From assembly GCA_017543335.1 (NCBI GenBank), contig JAFYGE010000058.1, positions 1-42,369 of the forward strand: a DNA stretch of 42,369 nucleotides. The letters are read 5' to 3'. Position 1 is the stretch's first letter, and each line of letters begins with the position of its first letter. This document shows, one piece after another, positions 31,902-40,404 of the stretch. The translations under genes and the position numbers were made by a program. The notes under the pieces were generated by a model. It ran no database searches. It saw only the letters and a program-made list of their open reading frames with translations, and was not told the DNA's origin. The stretch comes from Ruminococcus sp. (GTDB lineage Bacteria; Bacillota; Clostridia; Oscillospirales; Ruminococcaceae).

Positions 31902-34679
31902 TTAAAGGCCTCTCTTAGCCATATCCTTTCTGAATTTGGCATCGATCTTATCCTGCTTCTTCTTAGCTTTAAGTTCAGCTTTAGTCATGAAGCGGATGTC
32001 CTTTTCCTCCGGAGCAGAAGGCATACTGCTTCCGCCTGACGGACGGACAGGAGAGCTTGTTACAGGACCTTTATACTCTTTGAATCCTGAAACTGTTGTC
32101 TGAGCATTTTTCTGCTGTTCTCTGAGCTTCTTCTCCTTTGCGGAGTTATCGCCCATAGTAGAGAGAACGTCCTCAACAGATGTAAGGATAGGACTGTTAG
32201 CGTGAAGTCCCTGAGTTTCGATAAGGTTCTTATTAGCGTAGTCCTTAGAGCTTGCGATAGCATTGATAAAGGACTGTGATGTAGACTTTGAATGTGGATT
32301 TACTGCTATCTTTGAGATATTTGCAGTAGGAGTTGTATATGGAGCATTCGGGTCCTGAGGACCGAATTTCGGCTTCTTTGGAACAGGTGAATTTACAGGA
32401 GCTGCTTGTGGAGCTGCTGCCTGAGGTGCAGGAGCAGGGATTTTCTGTCCCGGAAGCGGAGCAAATATCGGCTGACCATTCTGGTCGAGGCCTGTCATCT
32501 GCATCTGAACGTAATTGTAAACAGGCTGACCGTTCTGGTCGTATCCTGCGAACTGCGGAACACTTATCACCTGTGGCTTTGGCATCTGAGGAGCAACATT
32601 CTGCTGCGGAGCCTGAGCTGGTCTTGCCTGTGCAGGAGCTGCCTGCTGCGGTGCCGGCTGAGCCTGAACAGGACGTGCCTGAGGCTGTACCGGAGCTGCC
32701 TGCTGCGGAACCGGCTGAGCCTGAACAGGACGTACCTGAGGCTGTACCGGAGCTGCCTGCTGTGGTACAGGCTGAGCCTGAGCCGGTCTTGCCTGTGCCT
32801 GTACAGCAGCTGATGCCGGAGCAAAAGTTTGCTGTCTTATCTCGTCTGCGAAAACTGGTGTACTATATCTATACTTATTCATATCATCTTCAACGCCCTC
32901 AACGGTAGATTCATTCAAAACTGTAGTTTCTTCGTAATCGTCATCCATAGACTCATCTGTGCCTATCAGAGAAGCTTCAGGAGATGAAATATCTTCAAGT
33001 ACCGGAGCTGCCGGTGCTTCATTTACAGGAGCAATGTCCTCCAAGACTGGTGCTGCCTGATTCTCATATGCAGGAGCAATTTCCTCTAAGACTGGTGCTG
33101 CCTGATTTTCGTATGCAGGAGCAATATCCTCCAAGACTGGTGCTGCCTGATTTTCGTATGCAGGAGCAATATCCTCCAAGACTGGTGCTGCCTGATTCTC
33201 ATATGCAGGAGCAATGTCCTCCAAGACCGGTGCTGCCTGATTTTCGTATGCAGGAGCAATGTCCTCTAAAACTGGTGGTACCGGTGCTATATCTTCTAAG
33301 ACTGGAGCCGCCTGAACTCCCTGCTGTCCGAAGACCTGCGAAGCAACGTTTTCCCACTCGTTTTCATTCTGTGCATTTGGCTGTTCATAAACCGGCTGAC
33401 CGTACTGTGGCTGTGCCGGCTGTTCATAAACCGGCTGACCATACTGCGGCTGTACCGGCTGTTCGTAAGCTGGCTGACCATACTGCGGCTGTACCGGCTG
33501 TTCGTAAGCTGGCTGACCATACTGCGGCTGTACCGGCTGTTCGTAAGCTGGCTGACCGTACTGTGGCTGTACCGGCTGTTCGTAAGCCGGCTGACCGTAC
33601 TGCGGCTGTGCTGCCTGTTCATTGATATAAGGATTGTTAGCGGCATAGTATGGATTCTGTGCCGGAGCAAGCTCGTTTTCTTCAACGTCGATAACGCTTG
33701 TATCGTTAGCGTACTGACTTACAGGCTCTGTCTCATAGCCGCTGTATGCAGGCTCGGCAGGCTGATTGTTGAGAGAGAACATTTTGAGAAGATCTTCCTC
33801 TGTTCTTATATCCTGGACCGGTGGCTGCTCGTAGGTATTATTTGCGTAATTCTGCTCGTATGGAGCTGCCTGCTGCTGATTTCCGCCGAGTGAAATGTCA
33901 GCCATTTCCTCTGGTTCATCGTAAGCAGGCTGAGGAGTTTCAAAAATGTTCTGCTGTTCTGGTGAAGGAATAGCGAACTGAGCGAGGAAATCATCGCTCT
34001 GCGGAGCATTCTGCTTTACAGGTGCTTCTTCCTCAACAGTTTCTTCCGGCTTCTGCACAGCGAACTGAGCAAGGAAATCGTCCTGAGCTTCCGGCTCCGG
34101 TTCCGGTTCTTCCTTTGGAACATTTATAGCAAAAGCGGCAAGGCTGTCATCCATAGGAACGCCTGTTCCGGGAATAGTTCTCTGTGCAGGCACAGGTTCC
34201 GGGACAGGTGCCGGCTGAGAGAGCACTTCTGTTTCGGCAGTTTCCTGATTAGCAGCTTCAGCGGCTTTGCGTGCTTCCTCAGCCTCTCTTGCAGCTCTTT
34301 CAGCTTCTGCTCTTCTTCTCTCTTCAGCTTCCCTTGCAGCTTCTTCCTCACGTCTTTTTTCTTCAGGCGACTTCGTTATCTTAGCCTGAGTATTTCCAAG
34401 CGGAACGATACCCTCATCTTCAAGACCTCTTTTAGCTCTTGCTTTTTCCTCCTTGAGGATACGTGCCATTTCTTTTTTATCCGCCTTGATTATCATTTTA
34501 GCGAGCTTTTCTTTACATTTTTCGCAGGTGATCTCCTTCAAGTCGGTCATAGTGCTTCCACGGCGGTATTTAGTAACGTTTTCCGGTTTAAGGAGGTTTA
34601 TGCCGCAGCCGGTCTTTCTATCGTCACTTGTACCATGGACTTCATCGTTGAACGAAGATGTTACGAGTGTAATATCCAT
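31902..34679 (-). CDS. Large Pro/Gln/Ala repeat protein with an N-terminal Cys motif
   Basis: The 925-residue protein has a globular start (MDITLVTSSFNDEVHG) with Cys in KTGCGINLL and a CEKC pair at about 50-53, which could bind zinc. A charged, Ala/Glu/Arg-rich helix follows (about 95-150). Then come long low-complexity stretches with three tandem repeat families: a 13-residue unit (QPAYEQPVQPQYG), a 15-residue unit (APVLEDIAPAYENQA) and a 19-residue unit (RPxQAQPxPQQAAPV). The C-terminus is Lys-rich (TKAELKAKKKQDK). There is no signal peptide or membrane helix. It may be a flexible cytoplasmic scaffold. The start is ATG 34679 with GGAGAG at about six bases; the in-frame ATG at 34691 overlaps that site. 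It is followed by the TPR-like gene. Confidence 0.8.
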   Translation of the reverse strand: MDITLVTSSFNDEVHGTSDDRKTGCGINLLKPENVTKYRRGSTMTDLKEITCEKCKEKLAKMIIKADKKEMARILKEEKARAKRGLEDEGIVPLGNTQAKITKSPEEKRREEEAAREAEERRRAEAERAAREAEEARKAAEAANQETAETEVLSQPAPVPEPVPAQRTIPGTGVPMDDSLAAFAINVPKEEPEPEPEAQDDFLAQFAVQKPEETVEEEAPVKQNAPQSDDFLAQFAIPSPEQQNIFETPQPAYDEPEEMADISLGGNQQQAAPYEQNYANNTYEQPPVQDIRTEEDLLKMFSLNNQPAEPAYSGYETEPVSQYANDTSVIDVEENELAPAQNPYYAANNPYINEQAAQPQYGQPAYEQPVQPQYGQPAYEQPVQPQYGQPAYEQPVQPQYGQPAYEQPVQPQYGQPVYEQPAQPQYGQPVYEQPNAQNENEWENVASQVFGQQGVQAAPVLEDIAPVPPVLEDIAPAYENQAAPVLEDIAPAYENQAAPVLEDIAPAYENQAAPVLEDIAPAYENQAAPVLEEIAPAYENQAAPVLEDIAPVNEAPAAPVLEDISSPEASLIGTDESMDDDYEETTVLNESTVEGVEDDMNKYRYSTPVFADEIRQQTFAPASAAVQAQARPAQAQPVPQQAAPVQPQVRPVQAQPVPQQAAPVQPQARPVQAQPAPQQAAPAQARPAQAPQQNVAPQMPKPQVISVPQFAGYDQNGQPVYNYVQMQMTGLDQNGQPIFAPLPGQKIPAPAPQAAAPQAAPVNSPVPKKPKFGPQDPNAPYTTPTANISKIAVNPHSKSTSQSFINAIASSKDYANKNLIETQGLHANSPILTSVEDVLSTMGDNSAKEKKLREQQKNAQTTVSGFKEYKGPVTSSPVRPSGGSSMPSAPEEKDIRFMTKAELKAKKKQDKIDAKFRKDMAKRGL
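32611..32800 (-). repeat. 57-base coding tandem repeats (Gln/Ala/Pro unit)
   Basis: About three in-frame copies of a 19-residue unit containing RPVQAQPVPQQAAP inside the 925-residue protein. Confidence 0.7.
32993..33315 (-). repeat. 45-base coding tandem repeats (VLEDIAPAYENQAAP unit)
   Basis: About seven in-frame copies of a 15-residue unit inside the 925-residue protein. The central copies are nearly identical at the DNA level, so copy number may vary. Confidence 0.85.
33381..33620 (-). repeat. 39-base coding tandem repeats (QPAYEQPVQPQYG unit)
   Basis: About six in-frame copies of a 13-residue Tyr/Gln/Pro unit inside the 925-residue protein. Confidence 0.85.
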
Positions 34680-34836
34680 AATGCTCTCCATCTCTCTCTC
34701 CGTATATCGGTGAGTGCCGCTTTACGGCAGCGGCAGCCGATTTCCCAAAGACCCGCACACAGAAATGAGAAGTCTGAAAGTGAGTATAAATTAAGGTCGC
34801 AGACTAAAAATGTACGGATCGTATCAATACACTTAT

Positions 34837-34865
34837 ATTATACCTTATGCGGAAGTAAAAATCAA
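34837..34865 (-). promoter_or_regulatory. Possible promoter of the repeat-protein gene
   Basis: Minus strand TTGATT at 34860-34865, 17-base spacer, TATAAT at 34837-34842. It gives a leader of about 150 bases. Confidence 0.55.
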
Positions 34866-35042
34866 CACTTTATTTGAAATTTCCATGAAAAATTATACGA
34901 TTTTCAATTTTTTTGGAGAAAATAACAAATCGTTATCTGGTTTTTTGTCCATATTTTTCACTGTTGACCCGGTATAAAATTATGCACTTTTTAGCTAAAA
35001 ACACAAATCGTGACTATATATTGCTATATTATGGGCAATCGG

Positions 35043-35071
35043 TTGACAAAAATATGTGTAAATGTTATACT
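35043..35071 (+). promoter_or_regulatory. Promoter of the dockerin-CotH gene
   Basis: TTGACA at 35043-35048, 17-base spacer, TATACT at 35066-35071 with extended -10 TGT. The rest of the divergent intergenic region (34700-35145) is AT-rich with no gene visible. Confidence 0.85.
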
Positions 35072-35160
35072 ATGACTGATTATCGGTGAAAAAGACAGAT
35101 ACAGAAGGGGTCGCCGGTACATAAGATCACTGCAATTGGTCATAAATGGAGGTAATGATC

Positions 35161-37848
35161 ATGAGAAAATTTTACAGATGCACTGCGGCCGGCATCATGA
35201 GCCTTGCACTCGCTCTGAACGCCGCAGGCTACACACCAGCACCAAAGGCAGATGCCGCAGGCAACGGCATCACTATTAACGAAGTATGCCCGAAAAATAC
35301 CGTTACTCCGGCTCCGGACGGCGGTCTTTATGACTGGGTAGAGCTCTACAACAGTTCGTCTTCGTCAATGGACATCAGCGGCTGGGGTCTGACCGATAAA
35401 GCTTCTAAGCCTTATCGCTACACATTCCCGTCAGGCACAGTTATAGGTGCAGGTCAGAGATTAACTGTTTTCTGCGATGCTGATGCCGGAGCTGCTAATG
35501 CTTCTATAGTGCCTTTCGGACTTTCAACTTCCGGAGAGACCCTCACCCTCACAGATGCTTCCGGTACAGCAGTCAGCACCGTAACTTTTGAAGCTATGGC
35601 TTCCGATACTTCTTACGGACAATACCCTGACGGAAGCGGAGATTATTTCGTTTTAAGCTGCACTCCTAATAGTGCAAATACCGCTCCTGAAGGTTCAAAC
35701 GCTGTTAAGACTCCTGAATTTTCAGCTGAAAGCGGATTCTACGATAACGAATTCCAGCTAAATATCTCAGCTCCTTCAGGTACTACTGTTTATTATACTA
35801 TCGACGGAAGTGACCCGACTTCCGCTTCCGAACGCTATACAAGCGGTATCCGTATATACGACCGCACAAATGAACCTAATGTTTACAGTGCAAACACTGA
35901 TATAAGTGCAAGCAAGGTCGCTGCACCTACAAAGCCTGTCGATAAAGCTATGGTAGTTCGTGCAGTAGCTGTTGACAGTCAGGGCAGAACAAGTGATATA
36001 GTCACAAAAACATATTTTGTCGGAACTACTAACGGCTCTTACTATAAAGATATGAAGGTGGTTTCTCTTGTTACTGACCCGGATAACCTCTTTGATTACG
36101 AAAAAGGTATCTACGTAAAAGGTAAGATTTTCGACGAAAAGAATCAGACTCAGCAGAATCCGGGCGGTCCCGGAGGTCAGGGCGGTCCCGGAGGCTGGGG
36201 CGGCATCGGCGGCTGGGGCGACTTCGGCGGCTTCGGCTGGGGAATGGTAAATCCTTGGGAAATGGAAGCAAACTATACTCAGCACGGCAAGGAATGGGAA
36301 AGACCTGCTTCATTCGAGCTCTTTGAAAACGGCAAGAGTATTCTTTCTCAGGGCGTAGGAATCCGCATAAAAGGTGCAGCTTCAAGGTCTTCCGCTCAGA
36401 AGAGTTTCAATGTATACGCTCGTGCAGATTACGGTAAGGCTGAGCTTGAATACGATTTCTTCGACGGCACTTCCACTAAGAAGAAAAACGGCAAGACCGT
36501 TAAGAAATACGAGGGCATCACTATCAGAAACGGCGGTAACGATTGCAGCTACGCTTTCTTCCGTGACTCAATAAACCAGAACCTCGTTGCTGACAGAAAT
36601 ATGGCTGTTGAAGCTACAAACCAGTGCATGGTATTCATCGACGGCGAATTCTGGGGTATCTATCAGATAATCGAACGTGTAAGCGATGACTACATAAGCA
36701 GTCACTACGATATAAAGAAGAGCGATGTCGCTATCATCAAAAACTTTGAACTTGAAGAAGGTTCGGATCAGGACCTCAATGACTGGAACAACCTCGTAAA
36801 GAGCTGCTATGAGACTGATATGACCAATGAGCAGAATTATCGTCAGCTCTGCGAAAAGCTCGATATACAGAGCTATATCGACTACTTTGCAGCTCAGATA
36901 TACTGGAACAATACCGACTGGCCGCAGAATAACTTCGCTTCATGGAGATCAAATGCTATCGATGAATCCAACCCTTACGCTGACGGCAAATGGAGAATGT
37001 TCCTGTTCGATACAGAGTACTCAACAGGTCTTTACGGCAACGGCACTACTGCTGATGCAAACACCTTCCAGAGAGTACTTTCCTCTCAGGCTAATGAGGG
37101 AAAAATGTTCGCTGCTCTTATGAAAAATAACGAGTTCAAAGCTCAGTTCGAGCGTACTATGATGGACTTGTATAACTACAATTTCACTAAGGAAAAAACT
37201 GAAAAAGTAATAAAATACTACAGCGAGAATTTCCGTCAGCAGATACTCGATACATTCGAGAGATTCTACTCTGATTCATATTCAGGTCAGAAAGGCGTTC
37301 AGCAGCTCGAAAAGGAGTACAGGGCTGTTACCGACTTCTATCAGTCCCGTGGAAGCTATATACAGCGTCAGATGAAGAACGCTCTTTCTCTCACAGGCGA
37401 ACTCAAAACTGTCAATATTTCTCAGGATACCAATAAGGGTAAGGTGCGTGTGAACACTATCACTCTTGGTAAAGATTATTCAACTTGGAGCGGTCAGTAT
37501 TACAGCGACTACGATATAACCGTTTCTGCATTGCCTGAAAACGGCTATACATTTGACCACTGGGAAGTAAGCGGAGCTGATCTCTCCGGTCAGCAGCTAA
37601 AGAGCAAGGAACTGACTGTAAAGCTCAATTCCGATGTTACTCTCACTCCTGTATATACGGCTGAAAGCAGTACCGATAAGGGTGATTATAACAACGACGG
37701 CAGCATCAATATCGCTGACGCTGTTGTGCTCCAGCAGTATCTTTTAGGCAAGAAAGTCCAGATAAATTTTGCCGACATGAATAACGACGGCTGCTTGGAT
37801 TCATATGATTTGGTACTGCTCAGAAGAGCTTTGATAAAGAATAAATAA
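35161..37848 (+). CDS. Secreted CotH-kinase-like protein with lamin-tail, chitobiase-like and dockerin domains
   Basis: The 895-residue protein has a signal peptide (about 1-33). Next is a lamin-tail domain (about 37-170; ITINEVCPKN, YDWVELYN, DISGWGLTD), then a CHB/HEX C-terminal-type domain (about 185-290; GTTVYYTIDGSDPTS). A CotH kinase-like core follows (about 298-680), with KGIYVKGK, RIKGAASRSSAQKSF, GIYQIIERV and GKWRMFLFDTEYS, whose Asp would bind metal. A Gly/Trp-rich insert at about 332-362 lies within the core. An InlB-like repeat (about 760-830) and a C-terminal type I dockerin (about 839-895; DYNNDGSINIAD and DMNNDGCLDSYD) complete it. Dockerin-CotH proteins occur in R. flavefaciens cellulosomes; CotH proteins of Bacillus spores phosphorylate coat proteins. 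The start is ATG 35161, eight bases after GGAGG (35148-35152); an in-frame ATG at 35146 overlaps that site. Confidence 0.92.
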   Translation: MRKFYRCTAAGIMSLALALNAAGYTPAPKADAAGNGITINEVCPKNTVTPAPDGGLYDWVELYNSSSSSMDISGWGLTDKASKPYRYTFPSGTVIGAGQRLTVFCDADAGAANASIVPFGLSTSGETLTLTDASGTAVSTVTFEAMASDTSYGQYPDGSGDYFVLSCTPNSANTAPEGSNAVKTPEFSAESGFYDNEFQLNISAPSGTTVYYTIDGSDPTSASERYTSGIRIYDRTNEPNVYSANTDISASKVAAPTKPVDKAMVVRAVAVDSQGRTSDIVTKTYFVGTTNGSYYKDMKVVSLVTDPDNLFDYEKGIYVKGKIFDEKNQTQQNPGGPGGQGGPGGWGGIGGWGDFGGFGWGMVNPWEMEANYTQHGKEWERPASFELFENGKSILSQGVGIRIKGAASRSSAQKSFNVYARADYGKAELEYDFFDGTSTKKKNGKTVKKYEGITIRNGGNDCSYAFFRDSINQNLVADRNMAVEATNQCMVFIDGEFWGIYQIIERVSDDYISSHYDIKKSDVAIIKNFELEEGSDQDLNDWNNLVKSCYETDMTNEQNYRQLCEKLDIQSYIDYFAAQIYWNNTDWPQNNFASWRSNAIDESNPYADGKWRMFLFDTEYSTGLYGNGTTADANTFQRVLSSQANEGKMFAALMKNNEFKAQFERTMMDLYNYNFTKEKTEKVIKYYSENFRQQILDTFERFYSDSYSGQKGVQQLEKEYRAVTDFYQSRGSYIQRQMKNALSLTGELKTVNISQDTNKGKVRVNTITLGKDYSTWSGQYYSDYDITVSALPENGYTFDHWEVSGADLSGQQLKSKELTVKLNSDVTLTPVYTAESSTDKGDYNNDGSINIADAVVLQQYLLGKKVQINFADMNNDGCLDSYDLVLLRRALIKNK

Positions 37849-37865
37849 AAAATAATAAAAACAGT

Positions 37866-38097
37866 CGAAGGCGGGTGCAGCGTGACGCTGCACCCGTCTC
37901 ACGTTCTCACTTGCTTTGCTCGTTACTCTGTACGATCAGGGAAGTCTGCTTTCGCATACAAAGATAAGTACGTATCCAGTAATTACCTTTACGCATTACT
38001 GATGTATGCGAAAGCAGAGTAAAAGTCTCGCAGAGAGTAAGCGAGTTTACGAGCGAAGCGTGAAATGGGTGCAGGGTGGTTTCACCCTGCTATTTTT
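37866..38097. repeat. Modular intergenic element 3 (module B alone)
   Basis: Module B (37877-38091) matches 30296-30510 inverted, without gaps. The left end is a strong hairpin (about 37873-37895, CGGGTGCAGCGTGACGCTGC and onward). The right end is GCAGGGTG-GTTT-CACCCTGC (38071-38090) followed by a T run, a terminator for the CotH gene. The 15-bp inverted repeat is intact, but the GGTAATTACC palindrome is broken by one base. Module A and the CCGGC ends are absent. 38098-38247 has no gene; a weak TTGCAT-17-TATTAT (38173-38201) may be the promoter of the next gene. Confidence 0.88.
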
Positions 38098-38260
38098 TCT
38101 TTTTAATATTTTACAATATTCCACACAACATTCAGTAATATTTTATGCAGCCATAAAAATTTCAAATATCTCTTGCATTATGTTCAGTTTTGTAGTATTA
38201 TTAATAGTGTATTGGTAGTTTTATTTCTGCCAGATCATTACTTCTTAAAGGAGGCTTTTT

Positions 38261-39259
38261 GTGAAACTTCTTTCTATTGTCGTTCCCTGCTATAACGAGC
38301 AGGAGGTGCTTCCTATGTTCTACGACGAAATAACTAAGGTCACAGACAATATGGCTAAGACCTATCCAGAACTTGAATTCGAGTACCTCTTTATCAACGA
38401 CGGCTCTAAAGATAATACACTCAATATTCTCCGTACCCTTTCGGAAAGAGATAAAAGAGTAAGATATATTTCATTTTCAAGAAACTTCGGCAAGGAATCC
38501 GGTATGTATGCCGGTCTTCAGAACGCTAAGGGCGATTTCATCGTCGTTATGGATGCCGACCTTCAGCATCCGCCGGCTTTCCTCCCCGAAATGTACAGCT
38601 ATGTGCGTGACGGCGAGTACGATTGTGCTACCACAAGAAGAGTGAGCCGTAAGGGTGAATCCAAGATACGCTCTTGGTTCGCAAGAAAATTCTATAAAAT
38701 AATGAACAAGATATCTCAGACCGAAATCGTCGACGGTGCTCAGGATTTCCGATTCATGTCAAGACAAATGGTGGACGCTATCCTCGATATGAGCGAGTAT
38801 AACCGTTTCTCAAAGGGCATTTTCAGCTGGGTAGGCTTCAATACAAGATATATCGAATACGAAAATGTCGAGCGTCCTGCCGGTACAAGCTCATGGTCTT
38901 TCTGGGGACTTTTCAAATACTCCCTCGAAGGTATCATGGCATTCTCGACTGCTCCGCTCGCTATAAGCTCCCTGCTCGGTATCGTGAGCTGTATCATAGC
39001 TTTCATTCTTATGATAATAACCGTCATCAAAACTCTCGCTTTCGGAGAGGACGTTGCAGGATATCCGACCATTATCTGCGTTATATTCCTGCTCAGCGGT
39101 CTTCAGCTCTTCTGCACAGGTATCCTCGGACAGTATCTCTCTAAAACTTATCTCGAAACTAAGAACCGTCCGATATATATTACTAAAGAAACAGAAGAAA
39201 TATACCGCAGCCGTAAAAATAATAAGGCTGAAAACAATAATTCAGAAACTGAAAAATAA
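38261..39259 (+). CDS. Family 2 glycosyltransferase with C-terminal membrane helices (GtrB/DPM1-like)
   Basis: The 332-residue enzyme transfers a sugar from a nucleotide donor, probably to undecaprenyl phosphate. The N-terminal GT-A domain has VVPCYNEQEVLP, FINDGSKDNT, DADLQHPP (the metal-binding DxD) and the acceptor region around SRNFGKESGMYAGL. Two membrane helices near the C-terminus (about 228-295) are typical of GtrB/ArnC/YkcC-type enzymes. The GTG start has AAAGGAGG at about six bases. It opens a rightward run of closely spaced genes. Its place suggests wall teichoic, glycan or protein glycosylation, but the target is unknown. Confidence 0.92.
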   Translation: MKLLSIVVPCYNEQEVLPMFYDEITKVTDNMAKTYPELEFEYLFINDGSKDNTLNILRTLSERDKRVRYISFSRNFGKESGMYAGLQNAKGDFIVVMDADLQHPPAFLPEMYSYVRDGEYDCATTRRVSRKGESKIRSWFARKFYKIMNKISQTEIVDGAQDFRFMSRQMVDAILDMSEYNRFSKGIFSWVGFNTRYIEYENVERPAGTSSWSFWGLFKYSLEGIMAFSTAPLAISSLLGIVSCIIAFILMIITVIKTLAFGEDVAGYPTIICVIFLLSGLQLFCTGILGQYLSKTYLETKNRPIYITKETEEIYRSRKNNKAENNNSETEK

Positions 39260-39277
39260 TTTGGGAGGTGCTGAGAT

Positions 39278-40384
39278 TTGTCAAAACGTATGGGATTTGT
39301 AGTCTCAGTACTATTCATTGTTGTCATAGTGCTTGCTCTGGCTATAACAAGATTTCAGTCAAATACTTCTAAGTCTACCGGCTCAAAAAGTACAAGGACT
39401 GACATCGAAAGACGACTCGGCAGCGACAGCAGCGGAAATACTATTTTCGAGGACAAAAGCGGTCTTTACGGAATCGCCGACAGCTCCGACAGAATAATAA
39501 TCGCTCCGGAATGGCTTGAACTGAACTTCGCCGGAAAAGACCACTGTATCGCCTCAAAACGTATAAGCGGCAAACTGCTCTCCGGCTGTCTGGACTATGA
39601 GGGAAATCTCGTAGTTCCGCTTATCTACAGAAATATAACTCCACATTCCTTCGGAAATTTCCTTTTCTTCTCAGCTGAACCGTATTCAGATGAATCATGT
39701 GTTCTCTATGATGAGGACATGAAACCTCTGTTCAACCGCTCATGGGAAAAAATGTCGATAAACGGTGACGAGCTCATCCTGCACAGCTCATCGGGAACTT
39801 ATTTCTATCAGGTCAGCAATTCAGGCCTTGAACTAAGAAATGCTGTTATATCCGGAAATATCCTCGATTGCTCATATACTATGGATATGGACAGCAGACA
39901 TCTGCTCGAAAACCTCGACCCTAATATGCTCGAAGAAATGTGCAGTATGGCTGAAAGATACATTTCCTTCGCCTTCACCGGCAGCGGTGAGTATCTCTCG
40001 GATATGAAGACCGTCAGCAAGCCTTCCTTTTCAACACTATTCCCGGATGAAAAAAACATCCTTTCAAAAAAAATTACGGATATATCAAATATATACCTTT
40101 ACCCGATGCTCTCGGATAACGGTACTCCAAGATATGCGGCAGCTATAACCGTCAAAACCGAGCTCGTCTATACAGATGATGAGGACAAGCCGCTCACGCT
40201 CACAGATAACTATAAGGCTATTGTGGAGTTTTCAGGCGGTTCGGTAAACGACCTCGCTGCTGTATCAGGTTCATTCCTCAGCAAAGTCCCTGATTATCCT
40301 CAGCCGGAAGTAAAAGAAGAACCTACAACTCAACCTGAAACTTATGACGATACAAACTACGATAATTACGGTATCTTTGCCTGA
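39278..40384 (+). CDS. Membrane-anchored protein with WG-like repeats, unknown function
   Basis: The 368-residue protein has an N-terminal membrane helix (about 6-24), so most of it lies outside the cell. The region from about 55 to 150 has WG-like units: SGLYGIADSSDRIIIAPEW, CLDYEGNLVVPLIYRNI and VLYDEDMKPLF. The end is Pro/Thr-rich and acidic (EEPTTQPETYDDTNYDNY). The TTG start at 39278 is chosen because GGGAGG is nine bases away; the next ATG at 39290 is too far. It is 18 bases after the glycosyltransferase gene, so the two are probably co-transcribed. Confidence 0.75.
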   Translation: MSKRMGFVVSVLFIVVIVLALAITRFQSNTSKSTGSKSTRTDIERRLGSDSSGNTIFEDKSGLYGIADSSDRIIIAPEWLELNFAGKDHCIASKRISGKLLSGCLDYEGNLVVPLIYRNITPHSFGNFLFFSAEPYSDESCVLYDEDMKPLFNRSWEKMSINGDELILHSSSGTYFYQVSNSGLELRNAVISGNILDCSYTMDMDSRHLLENLDPNMLEEMCSMAERYISFAFTGSGEYLSDMKTVSKPSFSTLFPDEKNILSKKITDISNIYLYPMLSDNGTPRYAAAITVKTELVYTDDEDKPLTLTDNYKAIVEFSGGSVNDLAAVSGSFLSKVPDYPQPEVKEEPTTQPETYDDTNYDNYGIFA

Positions 40385-40404
40385 CTAATGACGGAGGGTA
40401 CATA

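Noticed and set aside
33381-33620. 39-base direct repeats that might suggest a CRISPR array
   Set aside because: They are in frame and encode a 13-residue protein unit inside a long CDS, with no unique spacers between copies.
32333-33625. Long open frames on the plus strand over the repeat-protein gene
   Set aside because: They are shadows caused by biased, repetitive codons of the minus-strand gene, have no ribosome sites and show repetitive low-complexity content only.
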